Shown: positions 25,043-35,780, counted from the stretch's first letter. The stretch: 64,000 nucleotides of DNA from Tillus elongatus (GCA_964006375.1 OZ023264.1:11232225-11296224), one strand, 5' to 3'. The notes: generated by a model from the sequence alone, not told the origin. Numbers and translations: made by a program.

Positions 25043-26589
25043 ATTATCAGTGTAATTTTATTTTAATATGTTTAAATATTTTCCCTGTTGAGTGGACGAA
25101 CAGAAACTAATTTCTGAACTCTGACGTTAATCATGTAGTAACTCTATATGAGAATAAAAGCTATTTTTTTTATTATTATCATTAAATGAATTCAATCTTC
25201 TCTTGTCTGACGATGCCGTAAAAATATTAGAAAAAAGCACTTGTGAAGCCAGATAAGTATCTATATCTGTATTTAGTATTAAACGGTTTCACCGAGTAAT
25301 GGCAACATCAAATAATTAAATACTTACTTTGTTTATTTGGCGAATTTTTATTTTAAGTAATAACGGAGGCAGTAATACTAAGTCGGCAGCCTCATATATA
25401 ACTCTTTTATAGACTCACATTCACCTAGCAAGCATATCCCGCCAGACATTCATATTTCACGTTTACTCTGAGATTACACGTTCAAAGTACTTCTTAATCC
25501 ATTCCACTCTCTAACATTTCAATAAAAAAGAAGATGAAGTCAACTTCGTTCTGTTCCAGAAAGAAACATTATACTCTAGTGGCGCTCATCCATCAAGTAG
25601 AGCATGTATTTCATTCAAAATTCCCATCACCCCATCTCCGTTCATCATGTTGCTACCCGGCTAAGTCGCATCTTGGTAGAGGCAAGTTTAGAGGTGGGCG
25701 CCGCCTTGATCGATAAAGCCCCCGTGGTGTTTGCTTGAACACCAGCCTGAGTTAACCTATATATTCTGTGATGAGAACGAGCGTGTCGTGTTTGTGTGGA
25801 TGTGTCTGCTGAAAGGTCTTAGATCCAGCTTTATGTGATCCAAGGTCTGTTGGGATTGAATACTGTCTTGTTGAATCTATACACCAATTTGTAATAGAAT
25901 ACAGTAGAAACGACAGATGTGTCCTGTATTTATAAAAGATTTTTACACGTGTATCGAAAATGATAAATATAAAACATTTTATACGAGTACATGCCAGGTT
26001 TAACTTTATTAGATGTTTTTAAAAAACCTATTATTACATTTATTAAATGGCACAGTCAACAGGATTTAAATTTAATCGCTCCGAATAAAAGTTTCAGTAT
26101 TTGATTTATATGTTATGAAAGGGTAAAGACTGCATACTTCGTGTACGAGCCATAGATACATAAAATGGTAGTGGGATATCGAGATTTTAAACGTGGAATA
26201 TTGAATTTGAGCGGCTCCAACAAAGTTGGACACTAAGTGAAGATAGGAACTTGTGATGAACACTGATAAGCACACTTGGAGAACCCAAATCGCCACAACA
26301 CATTTAAAAAACATGATTATCGTTTCACTAACCAAGTTATCATCAGAGGATGAATAATTGTAAATATCTTATATCCACAACTCTATTTATATTCTTCTGC
26401 AGCTAGTCGGTCACTAACGATTTGAAGAGGTTCAACGACAACAAAAATTAACATATCTGGTTTGGTGGAAATATCGGTATTCTTTTATTATCTATCGAGC
26501 GTGCTTATGCCGGTATTTATTTTGTAAAGTAATCTATCAGGAGACTACCCATAAGCGGTTGGACAGTCAACTTGACAGTTTCCTAATTT
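25043..26589. other. No gene seen
   Basis: About 1.5 kb without a supported gene. GC content rises locally around 25620-25860. Near 26310 the phrase CGTTTCACTAACCAAGTTATC with CATCAGAGGATG resembles the ends of some retroelements, but nothing adjacent confirms this. Confidence 0.4.
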
Positions 26590-27465
26590 ATATAGAAATA
26601 AATAACTACACCTCCTTCGACTCTCCAAGCTCTGTAGTAGATTAAAGCGTTGCAATGAATCGTTATGTGTAAAGCCAATGGAAGGCCATTCATTCAAAAA
26701 CAAACATACTCGAAAAGCTGTCTCTAAATAGTTTCAAGATTATCTATGTGGGTTTCATAAGAGGGAGCTCAAACAACTAATGCATATTCCAAACATGTTC
26801 CTATGAAAATGCAATATAGATTTATAAACGTATTTCAGAAAGAAAAGTACTTACTGTTCCTAATCGAAACACCTAGTCTCTTATAAGCTGAGCCATTGTC
26901 TGCTGCAAATGTTGATGGAATGAGAGAACAGGGTCAAACATTACACCAAAATTTTTAGCAACAGCTGGTATATTTAGTTTGCTTACATTATAATAAAACA
27001 GGGTGGGTTTTTTAATAGAAAAAGACATGACGCAACATTAATTAGCGTTAAGAGAGAGTCCATTACTACTACACCATCTATCAAGAAGCTCTATATTACT
27101 ATGGTTTTAAACAGTTATCAGGATGATTGACACGTAAATATATTTTTATATGATCAGCATAGATCCAGTGAGGCACTTCAAGATCATTTGATATTTCGTC
27201 AATACAGATATTAAATAAAACTGGATCAAGAATGGATCCCTGTGGCACCCCAGAAGGTATTTCATAATGATCTTATTTAAAGCCCCTGATCTCAACATAT
27301 TGTTACGTCCACTAAGATAAGATTCTAATCATTTAATGAGCTCCCCTGAGCAACCAATACACTGGAGATTATTCATAATAACAGCATGATTGAGGCGGTC
27401 AAAAGCCTTTGACAGATCCGTTTATATGACATCGACTTGGCTATGATCATCGAGAGCTGTAGCAA
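26590..27465 (-). pseudogene. Jockey-like RT fragment, multiply broken
   Basis: On the minus strand the order is DLSKAFDRLNHAVI (RT motif A with its aspartate), EIPSGVPQGSILDPV, a degraded active-site box (YADH instead of YADD), a KNFGVMFDPVLSFHQH palm/thumb segment, and a GTCLEYALVV...SYETHIDNLE end region. Several stops and frameshifts interrupt it (near 27420, 27290, 27150 and 26740). It resembles the relic at 499-1240 in motif style. Its upstream end was cut by insertion of the TIR element at 27469. Confidence 0.85.
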
Positions 27466-27468
27466 TAA

Positions 27469-27778
27469 TAGCCCAGTCAATGAATACAAATGTTCTTGCA
27501 AAAGGTCGGGAAGTTTTGATATTTGGCACATACTTAGATCTTGAGGTTCTTAATGACCACCTAATTTTGCGAACACGGCGTGGCGCCGCTCGCGACGCCA
27601 TCTTGAAAAAATGGCGTATGAAATTAGAAAATTAGCCATATCTTCTTTACTGTACGTTTAATTGGAAAAATACTTATATTAAAAATTATTCCCTATAAAA
27701 TTGTCTACAATTTAGCTTTATACTATTTTTTTGTATGATCAATATTTACAGACATATAGCATCTCAAATTGGAAAAGA
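27469..27778. repeat. Left terminal inverted repeat of the Academ-like element
   Basis: Inverted match to 35041-35352 with scattered substitutions. It includes GGCGCCGCTCGCGACGCCAT near 27585 and TAAAATTGTCTACAATTTAGC near 27700. Confidence 0.9.
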
Positions 27779-27993
27779 GAGGTTTACCTAAGAATAAAAA
27801 GGAATTTGTTTTACCAATGGTTGCCCGACGTTAGGGAGAAAATGTTTTCTCACCTATAGCGACGCTATAGGTGAAAAAAATGGTAGCTTGTTATATTTTT
27901 CTCGTTTTCACACCACCTATGAGGTAGAGAAATCGGCGCGTTTTTTATGTGGTATCGCCCAGTAGGTCTAATCCATAGTTCTGACTATCAAAA

Positions 27994-29537
27994 TCAATGA
28001 CCCGACGGACGGGCGCAATCATCATCCGACATCTCCGCATCTTCTATGACATCCTCAGCAACACTATTTATGTTTTGAAGCACGTCAAGTTCGTCGTCAT
28101 GGTCATCATCCAGACATATTTCGGCTACATTGCTACATGCATTACCTTTGCAAACAGCACACATTCTGGAGCATTTCAAACCCGCTTTGCGGCAGCTGCA
28201 TGCGGCACCACAACCTTTTTGACATTTGCAAGAAATGCAATTGAGAAGGTTAGCTGGAGCAGGTCTTTTCTGCGTAGTTATGGCAATCAGGCCATCTCTT
28301 GATTTTTTCCACCCCCAATCTAGTGGATTTTTCTGCACACCAAGCCACTGTTGAACTTGATGGTATGTTCTATATGAATGCTTTTGGGCGGCCTCGGTTG
28401 TTGGTGGTAGAGAAGCAAGATGGAAGGTACGTTTTGCAGCACACTTGGCAAAATGTTATACCGAAGTGTGTATTGAGGGTGGAATTGGTTTCGAAATTTT
28501 TCGCGTATAATTCAATTTAAAAAAAATTTCACCTGCCTCAGCAATGCTAGCCGGTTCAGCATCACGATTTTTGAAAATACCAATAATGTCACTGAGAGAC
28601 CGAGAGTTTTCGAGTGTTTTAAAAAGCTTCACTTTTCCCTGATTGTAGATAGATGATGTGGTATCGCAACCACTGAATGCGTGAAGAAACAGAATGTTGT
28701 CTATTACAGTTTCATCGTATTTTAGGATGCGTGAGGTGTATATTTTCTCGGAGACTTTTCCTTTCCCTGGTTTTCGGAAATAAATATTGCCATAATCGTG
28801 CCCGAGAGCTGTTAGAAGAAAAGCAAATCTATATCTTCGCCTATAATATAAACAGAGTTATACAAAGGGGACATTTCCAACGCTGTTGTGACAATAAGGG
28901 TGTCTGCATCTTCTGTGGCCTGCTTTACTTGAAAATGAGCTTACTCGAATTTTGTCTTAAGCATGGCGATGAAACGATCTTTATTTGACTCCTTTGATAA
29001 AAAATGCTCTTGAGATGAAGGCACCTTCATGCTTTCATCAAAAAATATTTCAAGGGACTTCTGAACCCGTGAACACCGCAATCTCTTGGCGGTTTTGGTG
29101 CTATTGGTACTATTATATGCAGCCGGATATCCATCAAAAACTATGATTGTATTTGAGCCGTAATGTTTTTCAACATACTGGATGTATTTGCTACAGATGG
29201 ACGAGAAATGGCGATTGATGTGCCAACGGACTTTATGGAGGCGATGTCCTCCGTCGACGACATGAATATTTGATGTCGATAAAGTGTGCTTAATTGACTC
29301 AAAGACAGCATACGAGGATTTTATCCCCTTTGGCATACCTTGTTCCGTGAATAATGTCTTACGGCAGTTGTTATGCACTGTTACACTATCAATATTATTT
29401 AAAAATTGTGCGGCTTTGCCGTCCTTTCTGTTGTCACTACACACTCTTAAATTTTCAACACCCCTTCTTTTGACTATTACAATGTTGTCAGTCATAGTTT
29501 TTTTTTCACAAATAAAACACACATTTGCTTCCGCCAT
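27994..29537 (-). pseudogene. Academ-like protein with XPG/PIN-like motifs and a CXC domain
   Basis: The reading starts MAEANVCFICEKKTM with a Cys/His cluster (CFIC...HNNC), suggesting a zinc finger. It continues to IIVFDGYP, ATEDADTLIV and IIGEDIDLL, three acidic motifs in the order seen in XPG/FEN-type nucleases. Then come LFLHAFSGCDTTSS and LDWGWKKS, and finally a CXC (tesmin/TSO1-like) cysteine array around 28140-28240 (CKCQKGCGAACSCRKAGLKC). A stop after 28941, a frameshift near 28790 and stops near 28480 split the frame, so it is not expressed as one protein. The segment between the N-terminal finger and the XPG-like part is shorter than I would expect. Function in transposition is inferred. 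Confidence 0.7.
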
Positions 29538-30004
29538 TGTGACAAACGAGTTTATTCAATGACTTACAAACTCGCAATTACGCTAGTCACTGTCTAGCAG
29601 CTGGTCCCCCACCAACGATTTTTAAAGAGTAGGGTAACAGACGTTGCGGGGTTAAGGAGTCGCGGGCCAAAGGACTCCAGGGGGCAAGCTGAGGAAGTGG
29701 AAATAACAACATAAACTCCCGATGAAGCTTTCCCCAAGACCGTCATGCGCGGTAAAAATCCGCATCCTGCACGAGGTGACCCTGCTAATAACTAAACATG
29801 ACGGATCTAGACAAGGAGGTCGAACTAAACTCCCCCAATCTACGGTGTCACGTGACCCGTGCCTATGGATGGATGGCACCAGGGCGATGGTGTCGTGAAC
29901 GGAACCTCTGGAGTACCAGGCAACCCTCCAGAGTAACCCGCCTTGCACCACACAGGGGGTTCTGATGGTGTGGACAGTATTTCCCCCATTCTCGTGGGAA
30001 CAAC

Positions 30005-31162
30005 ATGAAGATTATAAATACATATAAAACCAAAACCAATGAGGCTCGAGGAGTGGCTCCGGCTACAGACTTGAGCCTTGAGTCTATCCCGGAAACGGAG
30101 ACGAGCCAGGGTGCGGCAGCGGACTCTGGAGGTCCCACGACCGGCGTAGATACGGGGGATCAGGGGGTAGCTTCGGCCAGAGACCTGTCCCCGACACCCA
30201 AGCTGGAGGCTGGGTCCCACCGGAGGGCGGCGAGCTCCGCGGACTCCGGGGGCCCCTCCACCAGTGAGGACTCTACTGTTAGAGTAGAGGGACTGCCCCG
30301 GCAGTCCAAGCGTCTTTCCGGGGCGCAAAGAAAGAAGCTCCGGAGGGCGCAAAAAATGGCGGCCGGGACCTGGACGGTCGAGAAACCTGTAAAGGCGCAA
30401 GAGGGGAGTGCGGGTCAGAAGAGGACGCGCTCGAACTCTAGCACGCCCACTACAGACAGACGTTCCAAAAGGGCCAGGGTGCCTGTAAAGGCGCAAGAGG
30501 AGAGTGCGAGTCGGAAGACGCCGCGCTCTGGCTCTAGCACGCCTACTACAGACAGACCTCCCAAAGGAACTAAGGCCGGAACACCGGCGCAGACTGGCTC
30601 TTACAGGGAGGCTGCGGAGGGCCTCGGGATGGCGGTGATTGACAGACGCCATCCTGAGGTCACGCTAGACCAGGGGAAGGCGGACCTGATCCAGGCTGCG
30701 GTGGTAGCTGCAGTGGACTCTCTTCAGGAAGGGGAGAGCCCGCCTCAGTTCCACCGGACGCGCCTGACGGGGGGCATCCTCTGGATAACCTGTGCCGGCC
30801 CGCAGTCGCGGGACTGGCTGCGGAAAACGATCGGGGGCCTCGGTCAGATTTGGGAGGGGGCGGACTTGACAGCCGTCGAGCCCAAGGAACTCCCAAAGAG
30901 ACGCAAGGTCCTCGTACGGATCCCTGACACCGTCCCGCAGGAGACGGTGATCAGCAGACTTAAGATCCAGAACCCTGAACTGGGGACGCAACACTGGTCG
31001 GTTCTAAGCAGGAAGGCAGAGGAGAAAGGACAGACGCTCGCCTTCTCGATCGACCCGACATCTTACAGAGCCCTTGAAGGAACCTCCTTCAAGGCATTCT
31101 GGGGCATGGGAAGGGTTAGCTTCCGCCCACTGGGGAAGCAATTAAGGGTTAATGGGACTTAG
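30005..31162 (+). CDS. LOA ORF1 protein (385 aa)
   Basis: This is the nucleic-acid-binding or particle protein of the retrotransposon. The N-terminal half is low complexity, rich in S, T, K and R, and contains a ~31-residue tandem duplication (PVKAQEGSAGQK... and PVKAQEESASRK..., 30388-30570). The C-terminal half (about 215-385), including QFHRTRLTGGILWITCAG and KVLVRIPDTVPQETV, resembles the DUF4780 domain found in ORF1 of LOA-type elements. No CCHC zinc knuckle is present. The start ATG follows a ~357-bp leader. The frame ends inside the start of ORF2, giving an 11-bp overlap. Confidence 0.88.
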   Translation: MKIINTYKTKTNEARGVAPATDLSLESIPETETSQGAAADSGGPTTGVDTGDQGVASARDLSPTPKLEAGSHRRAASSADSGGPSTSEDSTVRVEGLPRQSKRLSGAQRKKLRRAQKMAAGTWTVEKPVKAQEGSAGQKRTRSNSSTPTTDRRSKRARVPVKAQEESASRKTPRSGSSTPTTDRPPKGTKAGTPAQTGSYREAAEGLGMAVIDRRHPEVTLDQGKADLIQAAVVAAVDSLQEGESPPQFHRTRLTGGILWITCAGPQSRDWLRKTIGGLGQIWEGADLTAVEPKELPKRRKVLVRIPDTVPQETVISRLKIQNPELGTQHWSVLSRKAEEKGQTLAFSIDPTSYRALEGTSFKAFWGMGRVSFRPLGKQLRVNGT

Positions 31163-34100
31163 GTTCCTTCAGGTCAACCTCCAACACAGTAGGGCAGCCA
31201 CGGCCGGACTACTAATGGCTCTGAGGAACACGGATGTGGCCCTCATCCAGGAACCGTACTCCTACAAAGGAGAGATCAAGGGACTCGGCGGAGCTAATGG
31301 AAAGCTCATCTACAGCAGGTCCAGCGAGAATCCGAGGGCCTGCATTTTTGTCAGGGAAGGGATAGAGTTTCTCCCTCTAATGAATTTCTGTTCCAGGGAC
31401 CTGGCAACGATCAAAATCCGATGTGGAGGAGCGGATGGGCTGAGGGACATTACTGTCGCGTCAGCCTATCTGCCAGGGGACAGCACGGACCCTCCTCCAC
31501 CCAACGAATTGGAGCAGCTGATGGTGGGTAGCAGAGCAGGTGGATGGCAGACCATCATCGGCATGGATGCGAATGCGCACCATGAGTTGTGGGGTAGCTC
31601 GGACACAAACTCTAGGGGTGAGGCACTTTTACAATTCTTTATGAAATTTAATTTAGACATATTGAATAGAGGTAATAAACCGACATTCGTCACAACACGG
31701 CGTGAGGAAGTTTTAGACCTAACAGTTTCCACCCAGTTTCTGGGTGACTTTGTTAAAAGCTGGGCTGTGTCTGGGGAAGTGAGTAGCTCAGACCACAGAT
31801 ACATCCGGTTTGAAATCGCCAAAGTCGAAAGAGAAACGGTATGGTACCGGGACCCCCGCAAGGCGGACTGGGAAGCCTACAGGGCAGACCTAGCTGTGGA
31901 ACTGCGGGGGGTTGAGAGGGCCATAAGGGATTCAATAGACCTCGAGATTGCAGCAGTCCAATTGCGAGACGCAATTACCTCGGCCTATAACGCCAACTGC
32001 CCCCTGAAAATGAGGGTGTCCACCAGGAACGTCCCATGGTGGAACGAGGACCTCAGGCAAAGGAGGACGCAGGTTCGTAAGCTGTTTAACGCGGCCAAAA
32101 GGTCGGGAGCATGGGATGAATATAGACAGGCCCTATCGACCTATAACAAAAGACTGAGGGACGCCAAGAAGGAGTCGTGGAGGAGGCACTGCGAAGAAGT
32201 GGAAAACACGCCCGAGAGTGCTCGACTACACAAGATCCTGTCTAAGGGCCCTCAGACTAACATAGGCTCCCTTAGAACACCCACGGGAGGCTTTACAAGC
32301 TCGGGGGAGGAAACTATGGAAATTTTACTCCAGACGCACTTCCCCGGCTGTAACATAATAAACCAATCACCTCCGGACTGGGAACACTCAGAAATAGAGG
32401 CGCCTTATAGGCGGGCATCTAGAGTAGACTGGACAGTCGCTAAAGAGGTGGTTACCTGGAGCAAAATCAGATGGGCCATTAACAGCTTTAAGCCATACAA
32501 ATCGCCGGGATTTGATGGAATAATGCCCATCATGCTCCAACAGGGGATAGATATACTGGCGCCGGTGCTTACCCTCATTATGAGGGCCAGCCTGGCTCTG
32601 GGGTACATTCCGAGGGCATGGAGACTGGCCAGGGTTGTATTTATTCCTAAACCTGGGCGTCCAACAGACCAGGCAAAGTCCCTGAGGCCAATAAGTCTCA
32701 TGTCCTTCTTGCTGAAAACAGTGGAAAAACTGCTCGACCGGCACATTAGGGGCGGTGTACTGGAAGCATATCCTCTACACTGCGGACAATATGCATACAG
32801 AGCAGGATTCTCAACAGAAACAGCACTGCACCAACTGGTGCTGAAACTGGAGAATACGCTGGAGAACAAGGAGGTGGCGCTGGGGGCCTTCCTAGACATA
32901 GAGGGGGCCTTTAGCAACACCTCGTTCGGATCGGTTCTGGCAGCTGCCCGGGAGCGTGGAATAGAGGAGACCTGCTGCAGGTGGATCGGTTCCATGCTCA
33001 GGGACAGGGCGGTGTTCACCTCACTCGCGGGAGGGACTCTGCTGGCGGGGGTCGCGGCGGGGTGTCCGCAGGGGAGCGTTCTGTCTCCCTTGCTCTGGTG
33101 TCTAGTCGTGGACGGCCTGCTGGGGAGGCTCTCGGGAGGGGGGTATGAGGTACAGGGCTATGCGGACGACATTGTCATCATAGTCCGAGGAAAGGTCACA
33201 CAGGCAGTGTGGGAGCGTATGCAGACTGCACTGAAAGTGGTGGAAGGGTGGACGGTTGATCAAGGGCTCGGGGTGAGCCCCGAGAAAGCAACCGTCGTGC
33301 CGTTTACGAGGAGGAGGAAGTGTGAAAGCCACAGAACTCTCACTCTATACGGTAGGAGCGTTCCAATGGCCAGGGAGGTAAAATATCTTGGGGTCGTATT
33401 GGACTCTAAGCTAACCTGGAATGGTCACATTGGAAAAATACTGCGTAAGGCAGTCATGACCTTAGCCGTCACTAGGCGGCTATATGGAAAAACGTGGGGA
33501 CTAAGACCTAGTATGGCCCACTGGCTGTACACAAGGGTGGTCAGACCATCGTTAACATATGCGGCACTGGTCTGGTGGCCTAAGGTGACACAATCCAGTG
33601 CCAAACAAAAACTAGGCAAGATCCAAAGGATGGCTTGCCTAGGCATCACAGGGGCCATGTCTTCAACCCCAACAGCCGCCATGGAGGTGTTGCTGGATCT
33701 ACCCCCCCTACACTTCGTTATTATGGGAGAGGCCAGGCTAGGACTATACAGACTAGCCTGCAATGGTAGACTGAAGATCAACCCAGGCTTCAGGGGCCAC
33801 TGCAAAATTCAGGAGATCGTGAAGGAACCCATGCTTGAAATGAGGTCAGACTTCGCGAGCCCGCGAATGTGCAGGGAAAACAACTTCACAGTGGAAATCC
33901 CTGATCGCGGGGCATGGCGGGAGGAGACACCGGGCATACCACGGGACGCGCTCGTCTGGTTCACGGACGGATCTGGCGGGGAGCGTGGGACGGGGGCAGG
34001 TGTTTACTCGGAAGGACCGAGGGTAAGTCACAGTATTTCCCTCGGAGCCCATGCAACGGTGTTTCAGGCCGAGATGTACGCCATCCTGCACTGTGTGCGG

Positions 34101-34796
34101 GAGAACAAGAGGAGGGGCTACACCAACAAGCGGATCCTCATAGCCACAGACAGCCAGGCAGCCCTTAAGGCACTAAGTAGCCCACGGGTAAATTCCTGGC
34201 TGGTGAGTGAGTGCCGAGACGAGACGAGCGACCTGGCTGGGCAGAATGAGGTGACCCTCATCTGGGTGCCGGGTCACTCGGGGGTCAAAGGCAATGAAGA
34301 AGCTGACAGTCTCGCAAAGAGGGGGTCAGCAGAACCATTTATGGGACCAGAACCGGCTCTGGGCGTGTCAAAGAGCACTGCCAGGGGAGCCATTAAGTCC
34401 TGGGTCAGAAACCAACACAAGGTGTACTGGGCGGACTGTCCAGGGCTCAGACATGGGAAGTCAATAATTGACGGACCCAGTTCAAAGAGAGCTGTGGAGC
34501 TGCTAAACCTTAGCAGAGGACAGCTCAGAAACACAACAGGTCTCTTGACGGGACACATGGCCGTCAAGAAACACCTACATAAAATGGGGCGGTTCGAAGG
34601 GGACCTCGCATGCAGACTCTGCGGCGAGGGGGAGGAATCAGCCCAGCACATCTTGTGCGAGTGTATAGCTCTGGACCGGAAAAGACAACTGATCTACGGT
34701 CACTCTAGACCGGAGACAGAGCAATATAAAACTTCACCCTACCAATCGCTGTGCAGACTAGTTCAAGGCACAGTGATTTTGGAATGGGTGGAGTAA
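31152..34796 (+). CDS. LOA ORF2 protein: endonuclease, RT, RNase H (1214 aa)
   Basis: It encodes the enzymes for target-primed reverse transcription. Domains: an apurinic-like endonuclease (about 1-225) with GMDANAHHELWG (about 138) and SSSDHRYI; reverse transcriptase with FLDIEGAFSN (motif A), GCPQGSVLSPLLW and QGYADDIVII (YADD about 670); RNase H beginning WFTDGSGG (about 936), with EMYAIL, TDSQAAL and the end motif WVPGHSGVKGNEEADSLAKR (about 1040); and a terminal cysteine-histidine motif (CRLCGEGEESAQHILCEC, about 1153). Catalytic residues are all present. The start ATG overlaps the end of ORF1 (GTTAATGGGACTTAG), which suggests reinitiation or coupled translation. Confidence 0.96.
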   Translation: MGLRFLQVNLQHSRAATAGLLMALRNTDVALIQEPYSYKGEIKGLGGANGKLIYSRSSENPRACIFVREGIEFLPLMNFCSRDLATIKIRCGGADGLRDITVASAYLPGDSTDPPPPNELEQLMVGSRAGGWQTIIGMDANAHHELWGSSDTNSRGEALLQFFMKFNLDILNRGNKPTFVTTRREEVLDLTVSTQFLGDFVKSWAVSGEVSSSDHRYIRFEIAKVERETVWYRDPRKADWEAYRADLAVELRGVERAIRDSIDLEIAAVQLRDAITSAYNANCPLKMRVSTRNVPWWNEDLRQRRTQVRKLFNAAKRSGAWDEYRQALSTYNKRLRDAKKESWRRHCEEVENTPESARLHKILSKGPQTNIGSLRTPTGGFTSSGEETMEILLQTHFPGCNIINQSPPDWEHSEIEAPYRRASRVDWTVAKEVVTWSKIRWAINSFKPYKSPGFDGIMPIMLQQGIDILAPVLTLIMRASLALGYIPRAWRLARVVFIPKPGRPTDQAKSLRPISLMSFLLKTVEKLLDRHIRGGVLEAYPLHCGQYAYRAGFSTETALHQLVLKLENTLENKEVALGAFLDIEGAFSNTSFGSVLAAARERGIEETCCRWIGSMLRDRAVFTSLAGGTLLAGVAAGCPQGSVLSPLLWCLVVDGLLGRLSGGGYEVQGYADDIVIIVRGKVTQAVWERMQTALKVVEGWTVDQGLGVSPEKATVVPFTRRRKCESHRTLTLYGRSVPMAREVKYLGVVLDSKLTWNGHIGKILRKAVMTLAVTRRLYGKTWGLRPSMAHWLYTRVVRPSLTYAALVWWPKVTQSSAKQKLGKIQRMACLGITGAMSSTPTAAMEVLLDLPPLHFVIMGEARLGLYRLACNGRLKINPGFRGHCKIQEIVKEPMLEMRSDFASPRMCRENNFTVEIPDRGAWREETPGIPRDALVWFTDGSGGERGTGAGVYSEGPRVSHSISLGAHATVFQAEMYAILHCVRENKRRGYTNKRILIATDSQAALKALSSPRVNSWLVSECRDETSDLAGQNEVTLIWVPGHSGVKGNEEADSLAKRGSAEPFMGPEPALGVSKSTARGAIKSWVRNQHKVYWADCPGLRHGKSIIDGPSSKRAVELLNLSRGQLRNTTGLLTGHMAVKKHLHKMGRFEGDLACRLCGEGEESAQHILCECIALDRKRQLIYGHSRPETEQYKTSPYQSLCRLVQGTVILEWVE

Positions 34797-35040
34797 GACT
34801 AGGGGTATGCACAATCAACCAAGGGTTGCGGTGCTATCGGGGCGGCAAGGCCGCGGACGAGCCCTGAGGGAACAAAAAAAAAACAGACGTTGCTGTGGGC
34901 ATAGGCAGGGGGGGGGGGTGATGTATTAGCTGTTAGCGTATCACTGGTAGGGTATTTGGGTCAATATTCATCATTTGAAAAATAAACGTACTTTTATACA
35001 TCTAAAAAATGCCCTCTAAGACAAAACTTAATTTTTTTCC

Positions 35041-35352
35041 GAATGTTAGAAGCTATATATCTGTAAATCTTGATCGGACAAAAAAATTGTTAACAGCTAA
35101 ATTGTAGACAATTTTATAAGAAATAATTTTGAATAGAGGTATTTTTCCAATAAAATGTACGGCAAGGAAGATATGACTAATTATCTAATTCCATGCGCCA
35201 TTTTTCCATGATGGCGTCGCGAGCGGCGCCACGGCGTGTTCGCAAAATCAGGTGATCATTAAGGACGCCAAGATCTAGGTATGTGCCAAGTTTCAAAACT
35301 TCCCGAACTTTTGCAAACAAACCCTGTTTTTATGTATTCATTAACTGGGCTA
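35041..35352. repeat. Right terminal inverted repeat of the Academ-like element
   Basis: Inverted partner of 27469-27778. It ends CATTAACTGGGCTA and is followed by TAA. Confidence 0.9.
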
Positions 35353-35537
35353 TAAACTGTGTTATTAAAAAAACAGTTCTATAACCAGCTGTGAAAACTG
35401 GAATACCACGTCGTAACTTCTAAATGTCTGGGAAGGCACATGCAGAGAGTATGAGGTATTTTTTTAAGCAGAACTAGAAAAATATTTAAACAATACCTAA
35501 CCAGAAATGCCGGAACCGAATTGAATATGACGTTATT

Positions 35538-35780
35538 GCAGATTCGAACTGAACTGGAATCACGAGTGTCTCACCGCAGTAAGTTTTGTTTTTGTGCCGT
35601 TTTATAACATCGTTATAGAAGAGACCTGGACAAAGGTGCAGTTTAGTCAGGGGACCCACACACTGGTCAGGAGGAGAGGGGGTCCTGTTTAAACTGCACC
35701 TTTACCCAGGTATTTTTGTAGCGATGTCATAAAACGGCACAAAAAACTTAATGCGGTGAGACACTTGTCTTGAATCTGCT
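35538..35780. repeat. Foldback element, arms of about 100-115 bp
   Basis: The left arm (35538-35655) and right arm (35679-35780) are near-complementary, including GTGTCTCACCGC, TTTGTGCCGTTTTATAAC and AGGTGCAGTTTA, around a loop of about 23 bases. Transcribed RNA would fold into a long hairpin. No coding frame is present. It could be a MITE or foldback element or a source of hairpin RNA. Confidence 0.8.

Larger units (their letters stand above)
29648..34881 (+). mobile_element. Full-length LOA-clade non-LTR retrotransposon
   Basis: A 5.2-kb element with a 5' UTR (29648-30004), two overlapping open frames, a GC-rich 3' UTR and a short A-rich tail. It is flanked by a 12-bp duplication AACAGACGTTGC (29636-29647 and 34882-34893). 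Both frames are uninterrupted, so it may be autonomous and young. It lies in the 5' flank of the Academ-like gene, inside that transposon. The clade call rests on the RT style (FLDIEGAFSNTSF, GCPQGSVLSPLLW) together with an RNase H domain, typical of LOA elements. Confidence 0.93.
27469..35352 (-). mobile_element. TIR DNA transposon, Academ-like, split by a LOA insertion
   Basis: Inverted repeats of about 310 bp bound this segment: 27469-27778 and 35041-35352, beginning TAGCCCAGT and sharing GGCACATAC...TAGATCTT and GGCGCCGCTCGCGACGCCAT. A TAA may be duplicated at 27466-27468 and 35353-35355. Without the nested LOA the element is about 2.6 kb. It carries a gene with XPG/PIN-like motifs and a CXC cysteine-rich domain. 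That combination with a 3-bp duplication fits the Academ superfamily as I know it, but no DDE domain is visible, and the copy looks internally deleted. Superfamily assignment is an inference. Confidence 0.75.

Noticed and set aside
25540..25760. Possible structured RNA in a locally GC-richer stretch
   Set aside because: No recognisable stem set, promoter or terminator could be supported by eye.
26072..26335. 87-residue minus-strand frame resembling a membrane protein
   Set aside because: Hydrophobicity is due to AT-rich codons; no signal, homologous copy or splice context supports it.
27994..29537. Host XPG/FEN1 or tesmin gene
   Set aside because: The gene lies between matching terminal inverted repeats, has no introns with clear splice signals and contains stops and frameshifts.
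29840..30652. 270-residue minus-strand frame
   Set aside because: Antisense to the LOA 5' UTR and ORF1; arginine- and proline-rich composition follows from the GC-rich ORF1.
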